A program made the translations under genes and the position numbers. A stretch of 64,000 nt of DNA, from contig NZ_AP023272.1 in NCBI RefSeq assembly GCF_013426735.1, forward strand, positions 2,090,501 through 2,154,500, given 5' to 3'. Position 1 is the stretch's first letter. Every line of letters begins with the position of its first letter. Below, piece by piece: positions 28,357 through 36,060 of the stretch. Origin of the DNA: Agrobacterium vitis (GTDB taxonomy: Bacteria; Pseudomonadota; Alphaproteobacteria; Rhizobiales; Rhizobiaceae). The notes under the pieces were generated by a model. The model made no database searches. It saw only the letters and a program-made list of their open reading frames with translations, and was not told the DNA's origin.

Positions 28357-28872
28357 TTGAGCAATCTAGAGCTGAATGAATTTCACTCATTTCTTGAAGA
28401 ACTTATTGAGAAGTCCTCGCGAGGCACTCGATTCAATGCTGACAAAATTATTGAAACAATCATGTCAAAGCATCCTAGTCGTTTGGAAAAGGTTCAAAAT
28501 CAGGTGATGGTCCTCGGACTGAGAGCGCTGATCAAAAACAATAATCGCTCAAAGACCAGCAAGATAAGCGACGGCCCTGATTTGTTCGGTAACTATGGCA
28601 TCTCAAAACGCATCTCTGTTCCCTACCGAGACGAGAAAGGGGGGCTACACTGGGATCAAAAAGGACGCGATGAGCTTTCGTTTGAAGACTTGGATGAGAT
28701 CATAGCTCGGCTAGAAGATCGCGAAAAAAAACCATCGAAAAATCGGAAAAATATGGACGAAATTGTCAAAAAGGTCGCTCCATATCGTGATAAGGCAAAA
28801 ACGGTTGCTGAGGCTCTAAAAATGGCGGAACGCGATAGCGTTTTAGATCCTATCGAAACCTCACACTCTTAG
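28357..28872 (+). CDS. orphan hypothetical protein in an AT-rich stretch
   Basis: 171 residues, highly charged, with no membrane segment and no motif I recognise. Residues 1-65 look helical (FHSFLEELIEKSS), 80-120 contain a DEKGGLHWDQKGRDELSFEDLDE segment, and the C-terminal third is Lys-rich and probably coiled or disordered. The start is most likely TTG 28357, with GGAG about 8 bases upstream; the next Met is at residue 36. The gene appears less GC-rich than its neighbours and sits between nrdJ and a palindromic repeat, consistent with acquisition by transfer. No function is proposed. Confidence 0.6.
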   Translation: MSNLELNEFHSFLEELIEKSSRGTRFNADKIIETIMSKHPSRLEKVQNQVMVLGLRALIKNNNRSKTSKISDGPDLFGNYGISKRISVPYRDEKGGLHWDQKGRDELSFEDLDEIIARLEDREKKPSKNRKNMDEIVKKVAPYRDKAKTVAEALKMAERDSVLDPIETSHS

Positions 28873-28984
28873 GGCATTGGTGTGCGAGCCTGAGCAACAC
28901 GCACAAGCTTATCTGAAGGTCATTGCTGACGAACCGGAAGACCAGCAAAATGGCGGTTTGTAGAAGAACATTTCCATCTTACCT

Positions 28985-29050
28985 CTTCCCTTGCGGGAGA
29001 GGACAAAAAATCATGATCTTAGCGACCGCTACGATCATGATTTTTTAGGT
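28985..29050. repeat. REP-like palindromic element
   Basis: A small G/C hairpin (CTCTTCCC-TTGC-GGGAGAGG, 28983-29002) is followed by a perfect inverted repeat AAAAAATCATGATC (29005-29018) / GATCATGATTTTTT (29033-29046) with an internal TAGC-gacc-GCTA stem. The T and A tracts on both sides allow termination in either direction. It resembles dispersed intergenic palindromes of rhizobia, and also ends the orphan gene (plus) and the downstream end of the nucleotidyltransferase operon (minus). Confidence 0.75.
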
Positions 29051-29112
29051 GAGGGATGCACTCATTGATCCTTGAAAGATTTGAATCCGTCATCACCCAT
29101 AGGTGAGCGACT

Positions 29113-29808
29113 CTATCGTTCGTGAAAAATCTTTCCCACGGGCCGGCAATTTTCAATAGTGGGTGCCAGCACGGTGTGGCCGTCAGCGATGACGCCGTTG
29201 ACCATGGGGCAGATGAAAAGCACGCCTTTATAGCTCATGGTCTGGCGGTTGTTGATACTATGAACGGCTGCACTGAGGAATATCTGGATGTTTCGGAACA
29301 TGTATACGCCTGCGGAGGCGTTTTCCGAGATCACCTGTTTTTCCCGCGCTTCAACCACCACGCCGTCGGTCATCTTCAAATAGCTGTAGCAGTTTTCCCT
29401 TGAGGTAAAGACCGGCACGACTGCGCCGCATCCTTCCGTCGAAAACAGTGTCTCCGGGTCGTCTGGTCCGCTCGTGAACAGGATGTCGGCCAGATCGATG
29501 ATGACGGGCTCGTCTGGCGCAACGAGCGCCATTGCTGCGAGCACAGAGAACAAAGCCCCGCCGGTCAGGTCGGAGAGCGTCACGATGCGGCAGCCGGGCC
29601 ATCTCAGGCGCAGGTATTCAACAAGCTCTGCGAGGTTCGCAACCTCGCGGAGGACGAAGATGTAATCCTCTGGCCGAAGCCGGTTCGCCCACACCCTGTC
29701 ACCCAAGGCAGCGTCGATCAGCGGCTTTCCGCTGAGATCCACGAGCGGTCTAAAGCCATATTTTTGGGTCCACAAATCAGGCCCGGCAAGGGGTACGATG
29801 CATTTCAT
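29113..29808 (-). CDS. single-domain sugar-phosphate nucleotidyltransferase-like protein
   Basis: A 231-residue protein resembling each half of the neighbouring double nucleotidyltransferase: MKCIVPLAG start, RPLVDLSGKPLI, an internal VIIDLADILF where the active-site Asp loop belongs, and GVYMFRNI near the end. The canonical G-x-G-x-R-F loop and the first Lys of PKP are missing (PDLWTQKYGFRP), so it may be an inactive paralogue or act on an unusual substrate. The start is ATG 29808, just after the upstream stop; a TTG at 29817 is the alternative. It is the last gene of the accessory operon. Confidence 0.7.
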   Translation of the reverse strand: MKCIVPLAGPDLWTQKYGFRPLVDLSGKPLIDAALGDRVWANRLRPEDYIFVLREVANLAELVEYLRLRWPGCRIVTLSDLTGGALFSVLAAMALVAPDEPVIIDLADILFTSGPDDPETLFSTEGCGAVVPVFTSRENCYSYLKMTDGVVVEAREKQVISENASAGVYMFRNIQIFLSAAVHSINNRQTMSYKGVLFICPMVNGVIADGHTVLAPTIENCRPVGKIFHER

Positions 29809-29813
29809 GCTTA

Positions 29814-31298
29814 TCAAATCAGCCTAAGATAGGCCTCCAGATCGGGAGGCGTGCCTATACCGTGCATGGCGTCGGGAGCGACATGATAGACGCCGACCCT
29901 GGCTCCCTGCTTGATCAGGTAGTTGTAAACCGGGCAAACATAGAACTCGTTGTTGGACCGGTCATTGTGGGCAATCATATCGGTCGCGGCATCGATGAAA
30001 TCGCGGGCGCGCCTGAAATAATAGATGCCAACGGTCGCGTTGTCGGAAATCGCCACCTTCTCCTTTACCTCATCGACCAGGCCGTCATCGTTCAAATGAG
30101 CGAACGACCATTTCGGGTCCCGATCCTTGTCCTTGAAGCAGAGAATTGAGCCATCCAGATCGCGCTCCAGTGCATCTTGAATGTAATCCGCGCATTCGAA
30201 ATCGACGATCTGGTCGCAATTGGCAATCAATAATGGGGCATCGGGATCAAGATGTGTCCGCGCCGTCAAGACGGTGCAAGCAGCACCCTCGGTTACGAAG
30301 TTGATCGGCGAAAATGCGAGATCGCCATGAGCTTTCAAACCACTGACGACATCGGGTTCCGCATCCAGATGGTCCTGCCGGGCGATCAGGACGAAGCGCG
30401 CATGATCGAGGCGCAGATTGTCCATGACACGCTCGATCATCGTCTTGCCTTTCACATCAATGAACGGCTTTGGCTTGAGATAACCGACTTGCGCAAACCG
30501 GCTGCCAAGGCCCGCCATCGGAATGACGACCTGAACCTGCCGGGCTGGCTTGGTCATCGCGGCAACCTTGTCCCGGATCTCGTTCTGATAGAATTCGATG
30601 CGCTTGGGCGAATAGAACGAGATATAGCTGTCGGATGGAATCTCGTGTTGGACGATTTTGCCACCGGCGAGAATGACCTCGTTCAGAACCGGGGAAAGAT
30701 AGTATTTTCCACCAAACGGGTCGGCTTTCAGCAAATAATTCTGGGCAAATTCCACAAATAGACTGCCGCTTCTAAAATAATAATATCCAGCAATCGCCTT
30801 GCGGCTCAGAACGCGCTTTTCCGCCGTTTCTATGACATATCCAGACTTATCCTCACGGATATAGGACCAGCGGGGGTGTACGGAATTGAAGGTCACGACA
30901 CCGGCATCGGCCTGCGAGCGCGTAAAATCTCGTGCAATGCCCGCCAGATCCGCATCGATAATCTGGTCGCCATTGCAGATCACCAAAGGGTCGTCGTCCA
31001 CAATATGATCGACGGCCATCAGAGCGGAGCAGACAGCGCCCATGGTCGGATTGTTCAGTTTGATGACAACGGTGCTTTCGCCAGCCAGTAATTTCAAAAT
31101 TGAATCGAGACTGTATTCAAGTGCATCCTGATTAAGAACGATGAAGATGAACTTCGCGGATGCATCGCGGTTGCGGATACTGTTGACGACGAGCGAGATC
31201 ATCGGCGAACCGTCGATTTCGATCAGAGGCTTGGGGAAATGAAACTCGTCCTTTGGGAAAAGATCATCCTTCGACGCGATGGGAATAAGATATCTCAT
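29814..31298 (-). CDS. fused double nucleotidyltransferase
   Basis: 494 residues made of two homologous nucleotidyltransferase domains. Domain 1 (1-247) has IPIASKDDLFP in place of the nucleotide loop, then PKPLIEIDG, VICNGDQIIDADL (metal Asp), PRWSYI and GYYYFRSG. Domain 2 (about 252-494) repeats the plan with an intact VIPMAGLGSRF loop, KPKPFIDVKGK, LIANCDQIVDFEC, PKWSFA and GIYYFRRA. Domain 2 is therefore the likely catalytic unit, making an NDP-activated sugar or polyol from its phosphate; domain 1 may be divergent or regulatory. The start overlaps the HAD stop in ATGA. Substrate unknown. Confidence 0.78.
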   Translation of the reverse strand: MRYLIPIASKDDLFPKDEFHFPKPLIEIDGSPMISLVVNSIRNRDASAKFIFIVLNQDALEYSLDSILKLLAGESTVVIKLNNPTMGAVCSALMAVDHIVDDDPLVICNGDQIIDADLAGIARDFTRSQADAGVVTFNSVHPRWSYIREDKSGYVIETAEKRVLSRKAIAGYYYFRSGSLFVEFAQNYLLKADPFGGKYYLSPVLNEVILAGGKIVQHEIPSDSYISFYSPKRIEFYQNEIRDKVAAMTKPARQVQVVIPMAGLGSRFAQVGYLKPKPFIDVKGKTMIERVMDNLRLDHARFVLIARQDHLDAEPDVVSGLKAHGDLAFSPINFVTEGAACTVLTARTHLDPDAPLLIANCDQIVDFECADYIQDALERDLDGSILCFKDKDRDPKWSFAHLNDDGLVDEVKEKVAISDNATVGIYYFRRARDFIDAATDMIAHNDRSNNEFYVCPVYNYLIKQGARVGVYHVAPDAMHGIGTPPDLEAYLRLI

Positions 31299-31924
31299 GT
31301 GAGGGCCGACTCGATCTTGGTGATTTCGTTCATGATACGCTCATAGGTGACGTCGTTGGTCGATCCCACCACCAGGACATGGGCGCCTGAGGAGCGGGCG
31401 GCCTGTATGCCGTGATCGTTATCTTCCAGGATCAGGCATTCCTCCGGCTGCAATTGCAGTCGATCGATTGCCGTCAGGTAGATTTCGGGATCAGGCTTCG
31501 CCTTGCCGACATCCTGATTGGATAGAAAGAAATCCAGGTATTTCAACAGGTCAGCCTGGCGCATCATCGCTTCTACGCTCGACCTGACGGAGTTTGAGCA
31601 GACGACGATATGCTTTCCCTCCCGCTTCAGGCGCGCGAGGGCGTATTCGTGATGAAAGACCGGTTGGCATTTTTCGACGATGACCTGATAGGTCATCTTC
31701 TGTTTGAGCGTGTTGAGAAAATCGTGCAGCCTTGGCGGCAATCCCCGCGTCTTGGTCAGCATTTCCAGTTTTTTGCGTGTTGGCAGGCCGTCATAGACGG
31801 CGAGATGTTCGGTGCGGCTGATATTGAGCCCGAGAAGCGCCAGCGCGTCATTCAGCGTCTCGTAATGCCATTCCTTGGCATCAATCAGAACGCCGTCCAT
31901 GTCGAAAAGCACTGCCTTGATCAT
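31295..31924 (-). CDS. HAD-superfamily phosphatase/phosphomutase-like protein
   Basis: A 209-residue Rossmannoid hydrolase: motif I DMDGVLIDAKEWH (nucleophile Asp near residue 8, general acid Asp near 10), motif II VVCSNSVRSS, motif III Lys in GKAKPDPEIY and motif IV LILEDNDHGIQAA. The cap region (15-85) is alpha-helical, as in the beta-phosphoglucomutase/phosphatase subfamily. Placed between a phosphodiesterase-like gene and nucleotidyltransferases, it could dephosphorylate or isomerise the phosphate that is later activated. AGGA precedes the ATG at 31924. Confidence 0.85.
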   Translation of the reverse strand: MIKAVLFDMDGVLIDAKEWHYETLNDALALLGLNISRTEHLAVYDGLPTRKKLEMLTKTRGLPPRLHDFLNTLKQKMTYQVIVEKCQPVFHHEYALARLKREGKHIVVCSNSVRSSVEAMMRQADLLKYLDFFLSNQDVGKAKPDPEIYLTAIDRLQLQPEECLILEDNDHGIQAARSSGAHVLVVGSTNDVTYERIMNEITKIESALT

Positions 31925-31954
31925 AATGTCCTGTCCGTCTGGTTCATGGCTGGC

Positions 31955-32575
31955 TTATCCCCATTTCTCGGCGGCGAGGTGCGGCAAGTCGGTGCAGATT
32001 GAGATGTCGTCACCTGTCAGATCACCCCAAACATCCCATGCGGCGGCATGATCACGCCCGTGTAGTTCTGGAGAGACGAGCGCCACTTTCTTGCCGGCAT
32101 CGAGATGCTTCTGGATGACATCTGAAGTGATCCAGTCAGAATAGAAGGCATCCAGCCACACGCCTTGGGCCTTGTCATAAAAGGGAGGCAGCGGTTCGAG
32201 TTCGGAATGGCGGGTATAGGTTATAAAGCCATTATTGAGATAGCCGATGGCATCAGGAACAGCCATATCGAAGCAGAACAGATCGGTTATCCCGGCACCC
32301 TCCAACGAGGCGCGGAGCGCCTTGTGCAGGCCGTCTGCCTTGATGTTCATGGCAATCGTGCCTGATCCGGCATAGCTGTTGTGCAGATCCAGAAAATAGT
32401 CGAGATCCATCACTTGGTCGCCGACGGGCATGTCATGCGCGATTTTCAGCACGCCATTCTGGTCGCGCGTGTCCGTCTCGACCCCGAATCCATTTTCAAA
32501 GGCACGCCTGAAAGCCGTTTCACTGTTTTTTTCGACAGGTTCCAGCCACCAGCCCCTGTGCGCGAGAATTTTCAT
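31955..32575 (-). CDS. glycerophosphodiester phosphodiesterase-like protein
   Basis: A 206-residue TIM-barrel-type protein. It starts MKILAHRGWWLEP (first catalytic His-Arg), followed by a conserved Asn-Ser-Glu-x-Ala-Phe segment, a GFGVETDTRD acidic pair for metal binding and IAHDMPVGD (second His). This order is that of the GDPD/PI-PLC superfamily, though the protein is shorter than typical GlpQ or UgpQ (about 240+). No signal peptide, so cytoplasmic. ATG 32575 has GGAAAGAG upstream; ATG 32587 lacks one. It could cleave a glycerol- or polyol-phosphodiester in the same pathway. Confidence 0.78.
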   Translation of the reverse strand: MKILAHRGWWLEPVEKNSETAFRRAFENGFGVETDTRDQNGVLKIAHDMPVGDQVMDLDYFLDLHNSYAGSGTIAMNIKADGLHKALRASLEGAGITDLFCFDMAVPDAIGYLNNGFITYTRHSELEPLPPFYDKAQGVWLDAFYSDWITSDVIQKHLDAGKKVALVSPELHGRDHAAAWDVWGDLTGDDISICTDLPHLAAEKWG

Positions 32576-32637
32576 CGCTCTTTCCATTCAAACGTTGCGA
32601 AATAGATGCTTCACCGGCCACTGCAAATTCCTGGGAA

Positions 32638-33834
32638 TTAGCCGGGGTTGAATTGAGGAAAGCTCTTCCTGTCGATGTGATAGACGGCAAGATAGTTGTT
32701 CTCTCGGAAAAAGTTCGGGTTCTGGGTATAGGCAAAGGCATTCGTCCATCTCATTGGATGGATCTGTTGATGCACCTTGGAGACAATCCCGGCGTTGCAG
32801 AATTCCATCGCATGGGCGATGCCTTCGACCATCGTGAACGAGAAACCACCGTAAAGAGCCATGTAGAACTGGTAGGTGATATGGTCGAATACGCTGTGGA
32901 CGAGCCGTTCCACAAATTGCAGGCTGGTGTCCCAGCCAATCCACTCCAGAAAGCCCGGTATGCTCTTGCCCGAATAGACCGGAATATCCCACCACCAGGT
33001 ATAGATGCCCCAATTGCCGGAAATGGCCTGAATTTTTTCATGATCGACCGCCGGTGCCAGCATGATGGACGAGGCGTGCATGATCTGCCTTTCGGCCGAG
33101 TGGTTTGCAGTCAGAGTACCGCCGTACCAGCGTGCTGCGGAAACAACGCTTGCGGCGGCCTCGGTCCAGCCCGTTTTATTGAGAATGAAGGTCTCGGCAT
33201 CGACGCACAGGAGATAGTCGTAAAGCTTATGGGCGAGAGAAAGCGCCAGGAATTTCTTGACCGTCGGCCAGGTTCTACCCTCAGCGACGACCGACAGCGC
33301 ACTGCCTGAGAAATAATCCGACAGCACGATGGACGAGTAGTTCAGGAAAGGGGATGCCTGATGCATCTCTCTGAACTGCAGGCGATCGGCATCGGTGGAG
33401 AAGACGAAAATGATGTCGTAGTCGGCACCAATGCTCTGAAACAGCAGGTTGATGCCATAGATGAAATAGGCGTCGTGAATGGGCACGATAAGAGCGGTTC
33501 TGTTCCGCGGCTTCCGTGCCTCGCCGCATTCCGTCAAGAGATGAACGCCACGCTCTCCCGGCAGACGGAACTGTCCCTCCATTTCGATGCGTCCGTCGAT
33601 AGACCTTACGGTATCGAATCGCGTGGTGACGGCAGCGTTCTGGTTCAGAAACTCGACCGCCCCGCCTTTCACGCGCCAGGAGTTTTCATTGGTATGGGAA
33701 TATCCGCGCAGCCAACCGCCGCTCTCGAAGGATATCTGCGATGCAAAAACCTGTTCGGCGCCAGCTTTACCGAAGGTCCACACACGCTCCTTCATCAGTC
33801 GCTCAAGCGACAAATCATCAAGGCCGATCGTCAT
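32638..33834 (-). CDS. putative glycosyltransferase with N-terminal beta-rich domain
   Basis: 398 residues. Residues 1-105 form a beta-rich module with the pattern GYSHTNENSW ... GAVEFLN ... TTRF that I associate, from memory, with the N-terminus of other rhizobial glycan-related proteins. Residues 110-398 look like a GT-A fold transferase: RTALIVPIHDAYF at the start of the Rossmann half, YDYLLCVDAETFI (a D-x-E in the position of DxD) and a conserved aromatic region near NWGIYTWWWD. Start ATG 33834 has AGGAG 7 bases upstream. It is the first gene of the five-gene minus-strand operon. Transferase activity is inferred, not certain. Confidence 0.6.
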   Translation of the reverse strand: MTIGLDDLSLERLMKERVWTFGKAGAEQVFASQISFESGGWLRGYSHTNENSWRVKGGAVEFLNQNAAVTTRFDTVRSIDGRIEMEGQFRLPGERGVHLLTECGEARKPRNRTALIVPIHDAYFIYGINLLFQSIGADYDIIFVFSTDADRLQFREMHQASPFLNYSSIVLSDYFSGSALSVVAEGRTWPTVKKFLALSLAHKLYDYLLCVDAETFILNKTGWTEAAASVVSAARWYGGTLTANHSAERQIMHASSIMLAPAVDHEKIQAISGNWGIYTWWWDIPVYSGKSIPGFLEWIGWDTSLQFVERLVHSVFDHITYQFYMALYGGFSFTMVEGIAHAMEFCNAGIVSKVHQQIHPMRWTNAFAYTQNPNFFRENNYLAVYHIDRKSFPQFNPG

Positions 33835-34142
33835 TGTTGCACTCCTATCCGCAGTTACAAGGCACGGTAGGAAGGCAAACTTGTATGAAGCTGTCGGTCT
33901 TCGTTTCACTTGCCTGAGTGGTTGAAGCCGACAAAGTTTATGCGGGACCCTATGCAACCAATAGCGAGCTACAGCTTAGCTTTGAGCATTTCCAGGAAAA
34001 TTGGAAACTGGTTTTGCCACCCGGAAATGGGCAAAAACAAAGAGCGTTGCTGCGATTCCATGAAAATCAGAAACGCCCTCGTGTACCAAATATGGTGCAC
34101 GAGGGCGTGTTGTAAAAACCGGTAGGCTGTGGCGAATTATAC
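33835..34142. other. 308-base region holding operon promoter and araC terminator
   Basis: The left part must contain the promoter of the accessory operon. The right part holds the hairpin of the upstream araC-type gene. Frames open on plus across this region (33910-34125) have no protein-like features. Confidence 0.45.
34073..34108 (-). terminator. terminator of the araC-type gene
   Basis: ACGCCCTCGTGTACCA (34073-34088) pairs with TGGTGCACGAGGGCGT (34093-34108), sixteen pairs with one wobble and a four-base loop; on minus it is followed by TTTCTGATTTTC. It separates the regulator gene from the accessory operon. Confidence 0.8.
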
Positions 34143-35156
34143 TTATGCGGCGACCGCCGCTTTTGCCGTTGCCAGTTTGCGTTCGGCGCGTTCCTGCTGG
34201 GGCGAGCGATTGTAGAATTCGCGGTAGCATTTGGAAAAATGCGAGGCGGAGACAAAGCCGCAGGCGACGGCGACTTCCACCACTGGCATCGAGGATTGCA
34301 CCAGCAGATGCCGGGCGCGGTCAAGGCGGATTTCCAGATAGTAGCGCGCTGGCGAGCGGCCCATTTCCTGGCGGAACAGCCGTTCGATCTGGCGGCGTGA
34401 CAGATCCACCTTGTCGGCGATATCAAGCAGGGACAAGGGCTCGGCCAGACTTGCCTCCATCAATTCGATGATCTGCAAGACCTTGTTGTTCTGCACGCCA
34501 AGGCGGGCGCGCAGCGGCAGGCGCTGGCGGTCTCCGGCAGCCCGGACGCGGTCGGTCAGATGCTGTTCGCAGACCCGGTTGACGAGGCCCTCGCCAAAAT
34601 CCTGGCCAATCAGGTTGAGCATCATGTCAAGCGAAGCGGTACCGCCCGCGCAGGTATAGAGATTGCTATCGACTTCATAGAGATCGGCATAGACCTCGGC
34701 CTGGGGAAAGGCTTCGGAAAAGCCCGGCAGGTTTTCCCAGTGGATCGCGCAGCGCTTGCCGTTCAAAAGTCCGGCCTGGGCCAGCACGTGGGCGCCCGTG
34801 CAAAGGCTGCCGACCGCGACGTTGCGGTTATAGGCTTCCCGCAACCAGGCGTTGACGGATTTGTTGTTAAACTCTTCGACAAACACGCCGGAACAGACAA
34901 TCGCCATATTGGGCCGGTTCTCACCGGCCAGGAAACGGCGCTCATCGGCAAGCGACGAATCAACCTCGATGCTGATGCCCGACGAAGACGACACCTTGTT
35001 GCCATCGACTGAACAGAGCCGCCACTCATAAGCCGCATAGCCCAGCATCCTGTTGGCAATGCGCAATGTTTCGATGGCGCCCGCAAACGGCAATAGCGTG
35101 AAATTCGGGACAAGAAAAAAGACGATATTGCGTTTTTTGACAGGCGTTTTGCTCAT
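34143..35156 (-). CDS. GbdR/GlxA-type AraC-family transcriptional regulator
   Basis: A 337-residue two-domain activator. Residues 1-200 form a DJ-1/PfpI-like domain with VGSLCTGAHVLAQAGLL, HWENLPGFSEAFP and YTCAGGTASLDMMLNLIG. Residues 225-320 contain two AraC helix-turn-helices (LSLLDIADKVDLSRRQIERLF and VVEVAVACGFVSASHFSK). The segment pattern is close to GbdR, which responds to glycine betaine and dimethylglycine; a choline/betaine transporter lies 10 kb away, but the link is inference. Start ATG 35156 is chosen because the frame upstream begins with TTG and lacks domain content. Confidence 0.85.
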   Translation of the reverse strand: MSKTPVKKRNIVFFLVPNFTLLPFAGAIETLRIANRMLGYAAYEWRLCSVDGNKVSSSSGISIEVDSSLADERRFLAGENRPNMAIVCSGVFVEEFNNKSVNAWLREAYNRNVAVGSLCTGAHVLAQAGLLNGKRCAIHWENLPGFSEAFPQAEVYADLYEVDSNLYTCAGGTASLDMMLNLIGQDFGEGLVNRVCEQHLTDRVRAAGDRQRLPLRARLGVQNNKVLQIIELMEASLAEPLSLLDIADKVDLSRRQIERLFRQEMGRSPARYYLEIRLDRARHLLVQSSMPVVEVAVACGFVSASHFSKCYREFYNRSPQQERAERKLATAKAAVAA

Positions 35157-35409
35157 GATGCCACCGTGCTGAGGAGATCTGCTAGAATTGACAGTTTTTA
35201 ATTCCGCCAATAGCTCAAAAACGACAATAGCACGATAGAAACCGACTACAACAATTTGACCTCGTTATTGCTAGATCATTTGTGGGTGTTTCATCAGCAA
35301 GGTATCACTGGGCACGGCGAGCAAGCGAAAGCATCAACTTATTGAAGAAAAACGATATTCTTATTAACGGCCCTCGGAAACAAGGCCTGAAACAGCCGTT
35401 TTAAGCCGT

Positions 35410-35631
35410 TTAAACCATGTCGCGTCGGGTCTGCCACGTGTCGTGTGCAGGCCAGCCAAGATCCTTGCGCATATCGAAAGGGGCTTCTGCCAGCGCCTTT
35501 TCCATGGCGCGGTGTTGCCGCCAGGATTCTAGCTGACTGAACCACGTGGCAATGGCATGAAAAGCCGACTCGGCGAGGATAATACTGCTGGTAAACAGCC
35601 GCGAAGGGCTGGAATGAGAAATGTAGGCCAT
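35410..35631 (-). CDS. DUF1127 microprotein
   Basis: A 73-residue protein ending in a DUF1127 (YjiS-like) domain: WRQHRAMEKALAEAPFDMRKDLGWP, shown by the basic helix and the KDLG turn. Residues 10-30 are moderately hydrophobic. DUF1127 proteins of rhizobia are often small regulators of carbon or phosphate use, or RNA-binding. Start ATG 35631 has AGGAA 7 bases upstream; the frame is open further. It is the second of two related genes transcribed away from a LysR regulator. Confidence 0.82.
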   Translation of the reverse strand: MAYISHSSPSRLFTSSIILAESAFHAIATWFSQLESWRQHRAMEKALAEAPFDMRKDLGWPAHDTWQTRRDMV

Positions 35632-35710
35632 GGAAAGTTCCTTTCGTTGATCTCGCCTAAGGACTTTCTGGTCCTGAGGCGGCAGAGACATCATCTGCCG
35701 TATTCATTGA

Positions 35711-35944
35711 TCAATAAAGCGAATGTTTGTGATCTATCGCATCGCATATTGTGATCGGTTTGCTGTCCGGCTGTTCCGGCACGACGATGCCCACATCCGC
35801 CCGCAGGTATTCAGGCAAGCCATTAAGATGAGCCATCGCCTTTTCACGTGCCTGGCGTAGATGGCGTCTCTCCCGCCAGTGATGAAAGGCCAGCCAGAGC
35901 CGCAGCATGGGTGGAACGCGGCGGGGTGTTGTTTCGAAGACCAT
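35711..35944 (-). CDS. second DUF1127-like microprotein
   Basis: A 77-residue protein with a divergent DUF1127 helix: WRERRHLRQAREKAMAHLNGLPEYLRADVGI, keeping the basic first helix and the L-x-x-DVGI turn. Start ATG 35944 is preceded by a strong GGAGGAG. About 79 bases separate it from the downstream DUF1127 gene, so the pair is probably one transcript. It is divergent from the LysR gene, with a 116-base shared promoter region. Confidence 0.7.
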   Translation of the reverse strand: MVFETTPRRVPPMLRLWLAFHHWRERRHLRQAREKAMAHLNGLPEYLRADVGIVVPEQPDSKPITICDAIDHKHSLY

Positions 35945-35998
35945 GCTTTTCACTCCTCCTGATGCCGATCGGCTTCGTTGCAAACAGTGTCAGGCGGA

Positions 35999-36011
35999 AT
36001 TGACATTCAAT
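35999..36011. promoter_or_regulatory. candidate LysR-type operator between DUF1127 pair and lysR
   Basis: ATTGA-cat-TCAAT is a perfect 5-base inverted repeat in the 116-base divergent region, the kind of dyad LysR regulators use to control themselves and a divergent target. Assignment is by position and symmetry only. Confidence 0.4.
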
Positions 36012-36060
36012 CAAACGAAACGATATGATCTTTATGTTGAGAAAAATTGATGGTTGTCCA

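Noticed and set aside
32653..33309. A 218-residue plus-strand frame antisense to the GT-like gene
   Set aside because: It is a shadow of the minus-strand gene, which has a good ribosome-binding site and domain-like sequence.
34073..34108. A palindromic operator before the accessory operon
   Set aside because: The 16-base hairpin directly follows the araC-type gene on minus and is better explained as its terminator.
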